This document shows, piece by piece, positions 15,224-22,824 of a stretch of DNA of 27,845 bases. Both the position numbers and the translations under genes were made by a program. The DNA comes from CAYLLN01 sp036496265. Lineage in GTDB: Bacteria > Planctomycetota > Planctomycetia > Pirellulales > Pirellulaceae. The first letter of the stretch is position 1, and each line of letters opens with the position of its first letter. A model generated the notes under the pieces. It had not been told where the DNA came from. It did no database searches and was given only the letters and a program-made list of their open reading frames with translations. The stretch is taken from NCBI GenBank assembly GCA_036496265.1, contig DASXLL010000307.1, positions 1 to 27,845 of the forward strand. Reading direction: 5' to 3'.

Positions 15224-15655
15224 CTACTTTGGCAATGTCCAATCTTCGAATCGCAAACCCTTCACTCGCTCGAAGTCGACTGTGTTCCGTGTGAGCAACG
15301 TCATGTCGTTTGCTAAAGTAACTGCCGCAATCCTGAGATCCATCGTTCCCATGTTCGATTTCTGCTTCTTGAGCGACAAATAAATCTGCGAGCTCCGGTC
15401 GCCGTAGTCGAGCACTTGCAGCTTTGAGAAATTGCGCAGCACGTCACGAAACATCTCATACCCAAAAATCACGTCGCGTTGGTTTTTTGAACGCGACAAG
15501 TGGGCACACCAACCGATGACTTGCTCGTGAAACGAGACAATGGAAACGAAAAAGTGCCGTGGCGTGAACTGAGCCATTCGCCCACGAATGTGCGAAACTT
15601 CGGGCTCATTTTCGCGTTGCAGAATTCCAAGATGATCGGTGTCGAAAACAAACAC
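15224..15655 (-). CDS. PIN-domain ribonuclease toxin (VapC-like), second pair
   Basis: 143 residues from a GTG at 15655 that overlaps the antitoxin TAG by one base (TAGTG), so the two are translationally coupled. The full PIN acidic set is present: D5 in FVFDTDHLG, E44 in SFHEQV, D106 in GTMDLRIAA, and N124/D127 in LLTRNTVDFERV. Predicted Mg-dependent RNase, inactive while bound by the upstream product. It differs from the toxin at 9948 and is not a recent duplicate. Confidence 0.92.
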   Translation of the reverse strand: MFVFDTDHLGILQRENEPEVSHIRGRMAQFTPRHFFVSIVSFHEQVIGWCAHLSRSKNQRDVIFGYEMFRDVLRNFSKLQVLDYGDRSSQIYLSLKKQKSNMGTMDLRIAAVTLANDMTLLTRNTVDFERVKGLRFEDWTLPK

Positions 15656-15876
15656 TAGCGGTTGTCCTCGAATTCATCGTCCGCGACGTCGTCCGCGATG
15701 TAATTCTTGCGGAATTCACGTCCGAGCCGAAGCACTTCGTCGAACTCCGGACAGTCTTTGAATGAACCGATCACTTGCCGAGTCCAATCGCCGTTTGCAG
15801 GCGCCAGCCGCTGGAGCAATAGATCAACTTTTTTTTCAAGCGCGATTAAGCGGTCTTCAACAGTCGCCGCGGACAT
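15655..15876 (-). CDS. Antitoxin partner of the PIN toxin
   Basis: 73 residues from the ATG at 15876, which has a perfect AAGGAGG Shine-Dalgarno five bases upstream; the longer frame from 15900 would run through that site. The first 25 residues form a leucine-rich coiled coil (EDRLIALEKKVDLLLQRL). The rest (WTRQVIGSFKDCPEFDEVLRLGREFRKNY) matches the antitoxin tails seen beside PIN toxins in cyanobacteria and planctomycetes. There is no AbrB or RHH motif, so DNA binding is not evident. It overlaps the toxin start by one base. Confidence 0.85.
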   Translation of the reverse strand: MSAATVEDRLIALEKKVDLLLQRLAPANGDWTRQVIGSFKDCPEFDEVLRLGREFRKNYIADDVADDEFEDNR

Positions 15877-15881
15877 GGGAA

Positions 15882-15888
15882 CCTCCTT
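15882..15888 (-). promoter_or_regulatory. Strong Shine-Dalgarno of the antitoxin gene
   Basis: AAGGAGG on the minus strand, five bases before the ATG at 15876. This is one of few consensus ribosome sites in the window and fixes the antitoxin start. Confidence 0.8.
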
Positions 15889-15990
15889 CAATAATGTCAC
15901 TTAATTCTACCGTGCCACTCAGTTGGAATTGAGCCGCGTTTTCCTCTCAAATCTGGCTCTGCTTAGCGGTCATGGGCGGACTTCTATCTT

Positions 15991-16356
15991 TTATCGTGAC
16001 AACTCGCTCATGACGTCGTTCAGTAAGTCTCGAAACCATTTCTTTTTAGCGGCCTCGATGAGCGTCCTCCTCCAAACCGAGATGGGCTCGGTAATTGTCG
16101 TCTGGCTACCCCAATTAAGTTTGCCTGCTGGCTTTCGGTAGTATCCGATCCGAATCCATTCTGGTTCCGCTTCGCCCTCAAATTCTATTAGATCAATGAC
16201 GTCCCAATACGGCACAGTGCCGGGGGCGTTCGTGCTATCAACGACGGCTCGGTCCTTGAGGATGCCGTGTTTGTCTCCCTCAGTTCCTGGATACTTAAAC
16301 GCAACTCGGCTTCCGATTCGCGAGAGAATCAAGCTTTTTTCGCCTTCAGCGGCCAT
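15991..16356 (-). CDS. Hypothetical protein
   Basis: 121 residues from the ATG at 16356; a TTG-started extension to 16419 is open but lacks support. The sequence is soluble and mixed. It has an N-terminal stretch with VAFKYPGTEGDKHGILKDR, a middle acidic part (WDVIDLIEFEGEAEPEWIRIGYYRKP), and a C-terminal helix rich in Trp/Lys (WRRTLIEAAKKKWFRDLLND). No family recognised. It lies between the ligase gene (66 bp upstream) and the toxin-antitoxin pair, all on the minus strand. Confidence 0.7.
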   Translation of the reverse strand: MAAEGEKSLILSRIGSRVAFKYPGTEGDKHGILKDRAVVDSTNAPGTVPYWDVIDLIEFEGEAEPEWIRIGYYRKPAGKLNWGSQTTITEPISVWRRTLIEAAKKKWFRDLLNDVMSELSR

Positions 16357-16422
16357 GGTCGTTTTGTAATTCTCTACACGTGACTTCGCATTTATCGGCG
16401 TAGCATTCTTGCCCCCCAAGCT

Positions 16423-17553
16423 TCAATACACTCCCACCGTCGTCTGCGATGCAATCCCGCGCCACGGCTTCACGCCACTAACCCCATCCCACGGATACTT
16501 CGCATACGGCTTCTCCCGCTCCCCCTCATCGCGTTCCAGGAAACCGGGAATGAAAAGCTCCTTCGTAAGCGTTGTCAGCTTCACGCGACCACTCTCGCCG
16601 TAAGGCACGAGCTTCAGCGGATCATCGAAATCCACAACCTCCGCAACCGCTCGCGGCTGCGGAGCATAGTAGCTGATTTTATAACCTTCCTCAGCGGTCA
16701 CCGGCTTGCTGCAAGCCAGGCCCATCAGCGTGTTGCCATAGGTCGGCGTCATGTAAATGCCACTCTCTTCCGGCGGCCCGCCGAAATACTCCTCGACGCA
16801 GAATCGCGTCCACTGCGGCGTGAATTCCGTGCCGCCGCTGAAGATGCCCGTGATACCCGTGTCCTTGAACGTCTTGCCTTTCTTTTCCAAGGCATCACAC
16901 AGCGATTGCAGCAGCTTCGGCGTGGCAAATGCGCATTTGATGTCGTGTCCTGCGGAGAGAATCGTCAGCGCCTGGTCGATGCAATGTTCTTTGTACGCTT
17001 CGAGATGCTCCATCCAGCCTTTCTTAATCAGCTTCACGACCCACCGCGGATCAAGATCAATGCAAAAACAAATGCCGCCGCGGAATTGCGCCAGGTGCTC
17101 GACCGCCAGCCGCAGTCGCCGCGGCCCGCTCGGCCCCAGCATCAGCCAATTCGCCCCCTTCGGAAAATACTTCTCCGGCAACGTCGCGGAAAAATTTTCG
17201 TAGTCGATCCAATGGTCCTCAATCACCACCCGGCTCTTCGGAATCCCCGTCGTGCCGCCCGTTTCAAAAATGTACGTCGGCTTACCGGCAAAAGCTTTCG
17301 GAATCCACCGACTGGCCGGCCCCCCGCGGAGCCATTCGTCCTCAAACAGCGGAAACTTCTGGATGTCCGCGTAACACTTCACTTCTTTGAGCGGGTCGAA
17401 CTTCAGCTCCTTCTTCTTGCCGAGCCAAAACGGGCACCCGGTGGAATCGTGAAAGTGGTGCTGAATCGTTTCGTAAGCGTGCTTATCAAGCTGGTCTTGA
17501 GCAGCCTTAACGCGGGATTCAAGCTCAGCAGGCGGAACAACTTCGGGCTTCAT
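16423..17553 (-). CDS. AMP-forming acyl ligase / acyl-protein synthetase-like (ANL superfamily)
   Basis: 376 residues from the ATG at 17553; the frame is open back to 17835 but that part overlaps the divergent gene and is not protein-like. The adenylate-forming phosphate loop is ETGGTTGIPKSRVV at about 97-110. Downstream are IFSGGTEFTPQWTRF and YGNTLMGLACSKP (A5-like), and ESGRVKLTTLTKELFIPGFLERDE (A7/A8 region). At 376 residues it is short for an acyl-CoA synthetase (500+), nearer the length of LuxE-type acyl-protein synthetases and phenylacetate-CoA ligase-like proteins. It is expected to activate a carboxylic acid as acyl-AMP. The natural partner is the aldehyde dehydrogenase-fold gene further down the same strand. 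Confidence 0.85.
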   Translation of the reverse strand: MKPEVVPPAELESRVKAAQDQLDKHAYETIQHHFHDSTGCPFWLGKKKELKFDPLKEVKCYADIQKFPLFEDEWLRGGPASRWIPKAFAGKPTYIFETGGTTGIPKSRVVIEDHWIDYENFSATLPEKYFPKGANWLMLGPSGPRRLRLAVEHLAQFRGGICFCIDLDPRWVVKLIKKGWMEHLEAYKEHCIDQALTILSAGHDIKCAFATPKLLQSLCDALEKKGKTFKDTGITGIFSGGTEFTPQWTRFCVEEYFGGPPEESGIYMTPTYGNTLMGLACSKPVTAEEGYKISYYAPQPRAVAEVVDFDDPLKLVPYGESGRVKLTTLTKELFIPGFLERDEGEREKPYAKYPWDGVSGVKPWRGIASQTTVGVY

Positions 17554-17737
17554 GGGAAAGCGAGGGGACAGGGGACCGGGAATAGGAAAGGGCGACCAAG
17601 TGAAGACATCCAAAATATCGGACCGGTGCGGGGGTGACAACGCGGTGATAGGCTTGGAAAATGTTGTCAAAAGGATTGTCCTGGCAGGTTTTTGTCGCCC
17701 AACCGAACACCGCGCAACCGTATCGAGCAACCCAACC

Positions 17738-18226
17738 GTGAAAACAATCCCTACTTCATTCCTGATCGTGCTCCTTCTCGGTACTGCGGCGACCGCCGCC
17801 GACCCATCCCGAACTGTCGTCTGGCAGGGCGTCATTCATCTCGGCGACAACCCAGCTCAATTCTCCTCCACCAACTCCGCCGGGATGCTCATGCAAGTGC
17901 CGTTCAAAATCGACGCGGAAAAGAAGACCGCCAAATTAACCATCACCACCCGCGACATTCAAACCCTCGCCGGCGATGGGCACTACGCCGAGCTCCTCGC
18001 CCATTACGAAGACCCCGACGGCCCGGCGCGCGAGTACCTCGTTCAAACCTTCCGCCTCAAAGGCGACTCCAACAACGTTGATGTCGCTCACGTCTTCGAT
18101 CTCGAACCCCTGAAAGGCCTCTACGCTCCCCCCGCCTACTACTCCATTCGCATCAAAATCGACAACCAGATAAAATTCTCCCTCTGGGACGACTTCCTCC
18201 TCAAGCGAATCGAAATCGAGCAGTAG
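17738..18226 (+). CDS. Secreted protein of unknown function
   Basis: 162 residues from the GTG at 17738. The start is chosen because it gives a clean signal peptide (VKTIPTSFLIVLLLGTAATAA); the longer frame from 17552 overlaps the divergent ligase gene. The mature part looks like a beta-rich domain (TVVWQGVIHLGDNPAQFSS, KTAKLTITTRDIQTLAG, YYSIRIKIDNQIKFSLWDDF). No family recognised. The 184-bp gap to the ligase start should hold divergent promoters. Confidence 0.75.
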   Translation: MKTIPTSFLIVLLLGTAATAADPSRTVVWQGVIHLGDNPAQFSSTNSAGMLMQVPFKIDAEKKTAKLTITTRDIQTLAGDGHYAELLAHYEDPDGPAREYLVQTFRLKGDSNNVDVAHVFDLEPLKGLYAPPAYYSIRIKIDNQIKFSLWDDFLLKRIEIEQ

Positions 18227-18262
18227 CGATAATCTCCGCTACACCATCGCGTCGCTCGATTA

Positions 18263-18311
18263 TCTTAGACTTTGAACCTTAGACCTTGAACTTTGAACCT
18301 TGAACCTTGAA
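18263..18311. repeat. Heptanucleotide tandem repeat just before a start codon
   Basis: Seven contiguous 7-bp units close to CCTTGAA: TCTTAGA, CTTTGAA, CCTTAGA, CCTTGAA, CTTTGAA, CCTTGAA, CCTTGAA. They end 5 bp before the ATG at 18317 and occupy the place where a ribosome site and part of a promoter would be. The unit is not a multiple of three but it lies outside the coding frame. Confidence 0.9.
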
Positions 18312-18316
18312 CCCCT

Positions 18317-19216
18317 ATGTCCCACCACTCCCGCCGCCACTTCCTCGCCACCTCCGCCGCCCTCGCCGCCACTTCTCTCATCGGCCCAACCACTCCCGCG
18401 ACCGCGGCGCCACTCACCCCCAGCCCAATCACCAACGGCCTCCGCGTCTTCACCTGCGGACACAGCTTCCACGTCTGGGTCGCGAAAATGCTCGCCGACC
18501 TCGCCGAGAAAGCCGGCATCAAAAACCATCGCGTCGCCGGCATCTCCAGCATCGGCGGCTCACGCGTCATCCAGCACTGGGACGTGCCCGACGCCAAAAA
18601 CGCCGCCAAAAAAGCCCTCTCCGCCGGCGAGGTCGATGTGCTGACGCTCTCCCCCATCTGGCTGCCTGACGAAGGCATCGAAAACTTCACCCGCCTCGCC
18701 ATCGAGCACAACCCCAACATCCGCATCACCGTTCAGGAATACTGGCTCCCCAACGACACCTTCAATCCCGTCTATCCCCTCGAAACGCGCAAAATCGTCG
18801 ATCACAACGCCGCCACCATCCCCGAGCTCAAAAAGCAAAACGACCTCTACCGCGAATCCATCGAAAGCCACATCCGCGACCTCAATAAAAAGCTGAATAC
18901 CAAAGCCCTCCTCGTCGTCCCCGTCGGCGCAGCCACCACCGCCCTGCGTGAAAAAATCATCGCCGGTCAGGCTCGGCCCCTCAAAGTCCAATGGAGCCTC
19001 TTCACCGATAACTGGGGCCACCCCTCCCCGCCCCTCAAAGTCCTCGCCGCCTACTGCCACTTCGCCGTCATCTACCGCCGCAGTCCCATCGGCCTCCCCC
19101 TGCCCCAAGAGTTCGAGCAAAACCAACAATACGCCAACCCCGCCCTCAACCGCCTCCTCCAACAACTCGCCTGGGACGCCGCCACAAACAATCCCCTCAC
19201 CGGCGTCTCCGCGTAA
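18317..19216 (+). CDS. Tat-exported SGNH-hydrolase-like protein
   Basis: 299 residues. The twin-arginine signal is at the N-terminus: R6-R7-H-F-L-A then a long Ala/Leu stretch to about residue 34. RVFTCGHSFHVWVAKML near 43-59 looks like block I of SGNH-type esterases (G-[DNH]-S), and TDNWGHPSPPLKVLAAYCHF near 235 could supply the C-terminal catalytic Asp/His. This is the pattern of planctomycete exported esterase-like proteins, but similarity is weak enough that the fold should be treated as tentative. The start codon directly follows a heptamer repeat and has no Shine-Dalgarno. Confidence 0.75.
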   Translation: MSHHSRRHFLATSAALAATSLIGPTTPATAAPLTPSPITNGLRVFTCGHSFHVWVAKMLADLAEKAGIKNHRVAGISSIGGSRVIQHWDVPDAKNAAKKALSAGEVDVLTLSPIWLPDEGIENFTRLAIEHNPNIRITVQEYWLPNDTFNPVYPLETRKIVDHNAATIPELKKQNDLYRESIESHIRDLNKKLNTKALLVVPVGAATTALREKIIAGQARPLKVQWSLFTDNWGHPSPPLKVLAAYCHFAVIYRRSPIGLPLPQEFEQNQQYANPALNRLLQQLAWDAATNNPLTGVSA

Positions 19217-19252
19217 CTCGATATTTGTGCGATTCGCCCCGAAAAACTTCCT

Positions 19253-19909
19253 CTACGGAACGGGCGTCAGCGGCGGCCTCTGCAAAACAACTTGCAATCC
19301 AATCGATCGAATCCGAAATCCACTCTCTAAAAACAACGGAATCGACAGACTCCCTTTCGACGCGGTTTGATCTCGGAAAGTAACATCGTCGATAAGCACA
19401 ATTCCGTGCGGCGACAGCAGCCCCCGTTCCAGCACGATCGAAGCCTCGCGTAAGTGCAGCTGATCAGCCGCATGCTCCGTCTCATCCGTGTCCATATACA
19501 GCAAATCAATCGGCTCCGAAAACGAATTCAAAAACGCCTCCGATGTGCAGTGATGGTATGTAATCAAATCCGCCTCATCCGCCGTGACGACTCGTGAAAT
19601 CTCGATCGCTTGGGCCGAAACATCAACCGAGTGAATCCGCGGCCCATAATCCTTCAAATGGATGGCACACATTTTGGTAAACATCCCCGCGCCCCAATCC
19701 CAACGGCTCGGTTCGTCCGGTCTCCAGTACCGGGCATCGTTCACCAAACATCCCGGCTGATCGCCCGAAACAAAGCTCCGCGTCGTCCCCAGTTCCACAA
19801 CCGTGCGGCCGCCAATGGCAATAAAAGTGTTGAAAGCGTCGAGGAACGTTTTATAACGAGCGCCAAGATACTGCTCGTACCGTTCCAAGCCATTTTTGTC
19901 AGGCGTCAT
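19253..19909 (-). CDS. Class I SAM-dependent methyltransferase
   Basis: 218 residues. The SAM-binding motif I is TVVELGTTRSFVSGD at about 36-50, where G41 starts the glycine loop. An acidic post-I residue follows in IHSVDVSAQAIEIS near 92-105, and motif IV is PIDLLYMDTDETEH. Later, GIVLIDDV matches the Methyltransf_24 type that often modifies sugars or surface glycans. It lies 40 bp behind the GT25 gene on the same strand, which suggests joint action on a glycan. Substrate unknown. Confidence 0.82.
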   Translation of the reverse strand: MTPDKNGLERYEQYLGARYKTFLDAFNTFIAIGGRTVVELGTTRSFVSGDQPGCLVNDARYWRPDEPSRWDWGAGMFTKMCAIHLKDYGPRIHSVDVSAQAIEISRVVTADEADLITYHHCTSEAFLNSFSEPIDLLYMDTDETEHAADQLHLREASIVLERGLLSPHGIVLIDDVTFRDQTASKGSLSIPLFLESGFRIRSIGLQVVLQRPPLTPVP

Positions 19910-19949
19910 AACACAGACGTCGCGGCTGCGAGTGTCCCTATTTCAAATG

Positions 19950-20780
19950 CTAAGAGCGACCGAATTGATCGCTAACGACGAACTTTGCCGCCTCCAAATA
20001 GATCGTGGCGAGCGGCGAAATCGTCGTCGCTGCCACCAGCTCCCGCATCTCGCGAGCCAGCAGCTCCAAGTCCGCGCCTTGAAAAAAAGAGCGGCGGAGC
20101 GTCTCGCTCACGGAGTGCGAAAGGTTCAGCTTTTTACCGATGTTTGAAGCAACGCTATGTCGAGAGACAGTTGACATAAACGGCAGCGTGACAAATGCCT
20201 TGAGCTCTCCGCGATGCACCAAATCCTGAATATAGAGATCGATCGACGTTCCCTGGGCCCAATTGCCCTCAATCAGGCGGCAATACTTGGCCAGCGACCG
20301 CTTGTTGAACACCACCGACGACGCGGCCGCAAACGGCAGACGCTCCAACTCCACCAAAGTGTATTTTCCTGATTGCCGGTAAAGGGTGATTCCGTCCGCC
20401 AGTTTTCGAAACTCGTCCGGCCGCAAATGCAGCAGAGCGTCGGTAAACAGCAAATCCCACGACGGAATTCTAACGTCGAGTTCCTGCAACAGATTGTCTA
20501 GCAAACCGACAAAGTTTTCCGCCAACAGCACATCGTCCTCCAGCAAATGCACATGCTGGTCCGCCACACGGCTGGCTTCCTGAAACAGTTTTTCGTGCGT
20601 GAGCCACAAGCCCAGATTGCCCGGATCGAGCCGTGCCGCGTAACGCGACGCCACTTCCATCCCATCGACGGCTTCCAATCGCTCGTAGCGCGACGCCGCC
20701 TGAATCTCCTCGAGGTGCCGCACCAGGTCCGCCCGTCTTTGCTCGTTGCGCTTCAGATTGAGGAAAACGCCTCGATACAT
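19950..20780 (-). CDS. Glycosyltransferase family 25-like (LPS/glycan biosynthesis)
   Basis: 276 residues. N-terminal GT25 pattern: VFLNLKRNEQRRADLVRHL at 5-23, RLEAVDG at 34-40, LGLWLTHEKLFQEA at 56-69, then HVHLLEDDVLL with the acidic E81-D82-D83 expected to hold the metal/nucleotide-sugar. GT25 members transfer a hexose, commonly galactose, onto LPS cores or other surface glycans. The gene is first of a likely two-gene unit with the methyltransferase. Confidence 0.87.
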   Translation of the reverse strand: MYRGVFLNLKRNEQRRADLVRHLEEIQAASRYERLEAVDGMEVASRYAARLDPGNLGLWLTHEKLFQEASRVADQHVHLLEDDVLLAENFVGLLDNLLQELDVRIPSWDLLFTDALLHLRPDEFRKLADGITLYRQSGKYTLVELERLPFAAASSVVFNKRSLAKYCRLIEGNWAQGTSIDLYIQDLVHRGELKAFVTLPFMSTVSRHSVASNIGKKLNLSHSVSETLRRSFFQGADLELLAREMRELVAATTISPLATIYLEAAKFVVSDQFGRS

Positions 20781-20829
20781 GGCCGACTCAGCAATTAGTG
20801 ATCACGTTGGCTTCTAGAACGCGAAAAGT

Positions 20830-20919
20830 TCACGCAAGTCTAGCACACTCGGCTATCGGCAATTGAGGCAGAAAGGCGTCCACCAACCACAGCACGACGC
20901 GGATCGCGAATCGCAACAT
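20830..20919 (-). pseudogene. Fragment resembling the leader of the small membrane protein family
   Basis: A 29-residue frame begins MLRFAIRVVLWLVDAFLP, closely like MFRFTIRDLLWL found at 22998 and 24103. After that it loses the membrane segment and stops. It may be a decayed copy of the same leader, or a very small peptide. It lies in the otherwise empty gap before the DUF1080 gene. Confidence 0.3.
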
Positions 20920-21038
20920 GGCGGGTCGCGTGGCAGCACGATCGCGACGGCATTTCCTCCCCAACGATTCTGAAATCCCCTAACATGATGCAATCCCGCA
21001 TCCCCAGTTCCAAAAGCCGTTTGAAAGCCTTTCCACCA

Positions 21039-21686
21039 ATGCGCACCCTCGCCATCTTCCTCCCGCTCCTCCTCACCACACCACTCCTCGCCGACGATTG
21101 GCTATCCCTCTTCAACGGCCAGAACCTCACCGGCTGGCGGGCCAACAACGATCCCGACTCGTTCCAAGTCGAAAACGGCATCCTCCGTTGCCACGCTTCC
21201 GGACCCTACAAAGCCCACCTCTTTTACGTCGGCGATCGCAAAGAAGGCTTTGAATCCTTCAAAAACTTCGAGCTCGAAGCCACCGTCCGAGCCGAGCCCA
21301 ATTCCAACGGCGGCATCTTCGTCCACACCGACATGTCCACCCGCGACGCCGCCAAGCATCTCGCCAAGGGCTACGAAGTGCAGCTCAACAGCTCCCCCAA
21401 GGAGAAGCAAAAAACCGGCAGCCTCTACGCCATCGTCCCCCTCGACACTTCGCCCGTCGATGAAACCCAGTGGTTCGTCATCCGCATCGTCGTTCAAGAC
21501 AAACGCATCACCGCCGCCATCAACGGCCAGCAAGTCCTCGACTACACCGAGCCGGAAAACGTCGTCCGCCCCCCCGAACGCTCCGCCCGCCTCTTCGACC
21601 CCTCCGGCGGTGCCATCGCCCTCCAAGCCCACGACCCCCAAAGCATCTGGTATTTCAAAGACATCCGCATCAAACGCCTACCCTAA
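21039..21686 (+). CDS. DUF1080 (3-keto-disaccharide hydrolase domain) exported protein
   Basis: 215 residues from the ATG at 21039, which begins a signal peptide (MRTLAIFLPLLLTTPLLADD); an in-frame ATG at 20985 would place 18 non-signal residues before it. The DUF1080 pattern follows: WLSLFNGQNLTGWRANNDPDSFQVENGILRC, FKNFELEATVRAEPNSNGGIFVHTD, GYEVQLNS, and the closing GGAIALQAHDP.SIWYFKDIRIKRL. The domain has a concanavalin-like jelly-roll fold; some members hydrolyse 3-keto-glucosides. It is expected outside the cytoplasm. It stands alone and converges on the minus-strand array. Confidence 0.93.
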   Translation: MRTLAIFLPLLLTTPLLADDWLSLFNGQNLTGWRANNDPDSFQVENGILRCHASGPYKAHLFYVGDRKEGFESFKNFELEATVRAEPNSNGGIFVHTDMSTRDAAKHLAKGYEVQLNSSPKEKQKTGSLYAIVPLDTSPVDETQWFVIRIVVQDKRITAAINGQQVLDYTEPENVVRPPERSARLFDPSGGAIALQAHDPQSIWYFKDIRIKRLP

Positions 21687-21694
21687 CCGCTTCA

Positions 21695-21738
21695 GGCCCA
21701 CCGGGCCGCAATTCGACAGCCCAGGCCAACGGCCTGGG
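21695..21738. repeat. Two short hairpins after the DUF1080 gene
   Basis: GGCCC-ACC-GGGCC (21695-21707) and CCCAGGCC-AAC-GGCCTGGG (21720-21738), both perfect stems with 3-base loops, start 8 bp after the stop codon. They could slow or end transcription between convergent genes, though no T-run follows. Confidence 0.6.
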
Positions 21739-21780
21739 TAAGCGAAGCAAATGGATTGGTTCAGAGCCCCAAATTGCCAC

Positions 21781-21842
21781 GCGACAGTCAATTCTACGCC
21801 AACGATGCCCAACGATCACCAGCATGCGGAGGCGGTGACGCC
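21781..21842 (-). repeat. Array repeat copy a (core plus 27-bp extension)
   Basis: The core at 21808-21842 reads on the plus strand CCCAACGATCACCAGC and ends GGAGGCGGTGACGCC. It lies 19 bp after the stop of the minus-strand gene at 21862. The flank 21781-21807 matches the flank of copy b over the same length. The core can form a small stem TCACC/GGTGA. Confidence 0.85.
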
Positions 21843-21861
21843 GTGGCCCACTAAATTACGG

Positions 21862-22059
21862 TCATCCCGCAAGTCTTCGCTCAATCTTGCTAAAGACGAA
21901 GCCAACGACGGAACCAATCAGGGAACACACGACAATCCCTGGGAGATTCGATCCCATTCCGAGTGGAATCGTGAAGAATTCAAAATACACAATCGCCCCG
22001 AAAACACTTCCCCAAGCCATTCTCTCAAACGTGCGATTCTTATCGTTCGGTTCCCGCAT
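21862..22059 (-). CDS. Small two-helix membrane protein, unknown
   Basis: 65 residues. A charged start (MREPNDKNRTFERMAW) precedes two hydrophobic segments (about 16-33 and 40-56) joined by a Gly/Pro turn, and a basic end KIERRLAG. It is the most downstream member of the minus-strand array, flanked by repeat copies a and b. No family recognised. Confidence 0.65.
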   Translation of the reverse strand: MREPNDKNRTFERMAWGSVFGAIVYFEFFTIPLGMGSNLPGIVVCSLIGSVVGFVFSKIERRLAG

Positions 22060-22096
22060 GGCTCATTTCCGGTCCAAAGGTCGCCAATCAACGTAT

Positions 22097-22158
22097 GCGA
22101 CAGCCAATTTTACGCCAGCGACGCCCAACGATCACCAGCGTGCGGAGGCGGTGACGCC
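22097..22158 (-). repeat. Array repeat copy b (core plus extension)
   Basis: The core is at 22124-22158, 2 bp after the stop of the minus-strand gene at 22161. With its flank it matches copy a over 62 bp with few differences. It lacks the CCTAGAAT promoter-like part present in copies c-f. Confidence 0.85.
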
Positions 22159-22160
22159 CC

Positions 22161-22685
22161 TCAATCCGACCGACGCAGAACGTATCTTTGCCAATGGTTA
22201 GTACCAGCAGCAATCTCGCGTTCAAAGTCCACGACGGATGTTGTCGGCAGCAAATATTCGTTGCCCAGAACACGAATCGCATACAGAGTTGAATATGTGT
22301 TCGGCACGTATTCGGCGACTGCCGTATTAAGTGTGACTAAGCCGTCCTTGAATGCTGCCGTTCTGGACAATTTGCAGCCGCCGAGGCAGCCACCTGTCGA
22401 GAAACCCAAGTTGTAATCACCGTCATCGCGCTCGGCAAATGAGAACGACGTGTGGTAGAGCCGCCCACGCTGTATCCACTCTCCGGCAATCGTTTCGTCC
22501 GCCGCGATCAACGTGGGATCGGACAATACGGGAACCGGTCCAGGTTTCCAGTCGCGTGCCCGCCGTTCAAGCTGCCAACGAGTAGAAGTTGCCGAGTCCG
22601 GTACGAGAATTATTGAAGCGAGAATTGCAGCTACTGCAAGCAGCGTAAGCGATTCGACGAAAGTAGGCTTCCGAAAGAATCTCAT
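22161..22685 (-). CDS. Membrane-anchored hypothetical protein
   Basis: 174 residues. One N-terminal membrane segment (about 12-28, VESLTLLAVAAILASIIL) is followed by an extracytoplasmic domain containing CLGGC (a CxxxC pair), WIQRGRLYHTSFSFAERDDGDYNLGF and a closing YVLRRSD. No family recognised. The TAGAAT of repeat copy c lies 37 bp before its ATG, so a leader of some 30 nt is expected. The repeat core of copy b follows its stop by 2 bp. Confidence 0.72.
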   Translation of the reverse strand: MRFFRKPTFVESLTLLAVAAILASIILVPDSATSTRWQLERRARDWKPGPVPVLSDPTLIAADETIAGEWIQRGRLYHTSFSFAERDDGDYNLGFSTGGCLGGCKLSRTAAFKDGLVTLNTAVAEYVPNTYSTLYAIRVLGNEYLLPTTSVVDFEREIAAGTNHWQRYVLRRSD

Positions 22686-22722
22686 GGGCAGTTACATGCG
22701 ATGACAACGACACTTTGACCCT

Positions 22723-22812
22723 ATTCTAGGCGGCCCCGGCGGTCGCTGCAAAAGCCAGAGGACGCCGGCTCGCGCCGCCCAGCGATCACCAGCGTGCGGA
22801 GGCGGTGACGCC
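22723..22812 (-). repeat. Array repeat copy c (promoter-like part plus core)
   Basis: 90 bp. On the minus strand it runs from the core (22778-22812; one base differs, CCCAGC for CCCAAC) to a promoter-like end: TTTGCA, 18 bp, TAGAAT (22723-22728). The core starts 12 bp after the stop of the 22825 gene, and the promoter points at the 22685 start. Confidence 0.85.
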
Positions 22813-22824
22813 GCGCGGGAACGG

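Noticed and set aside
18560..19165. 201-codon minus-strand open frame
   Set aside because: Antisense to the Tat-exported gene; Gly/Val/Asp-rich shadow.
21102..21641. 179-codon minus-strand open frame
   Set aside because: Antisense to the DUF1080 gene; composition of a shadow frame.
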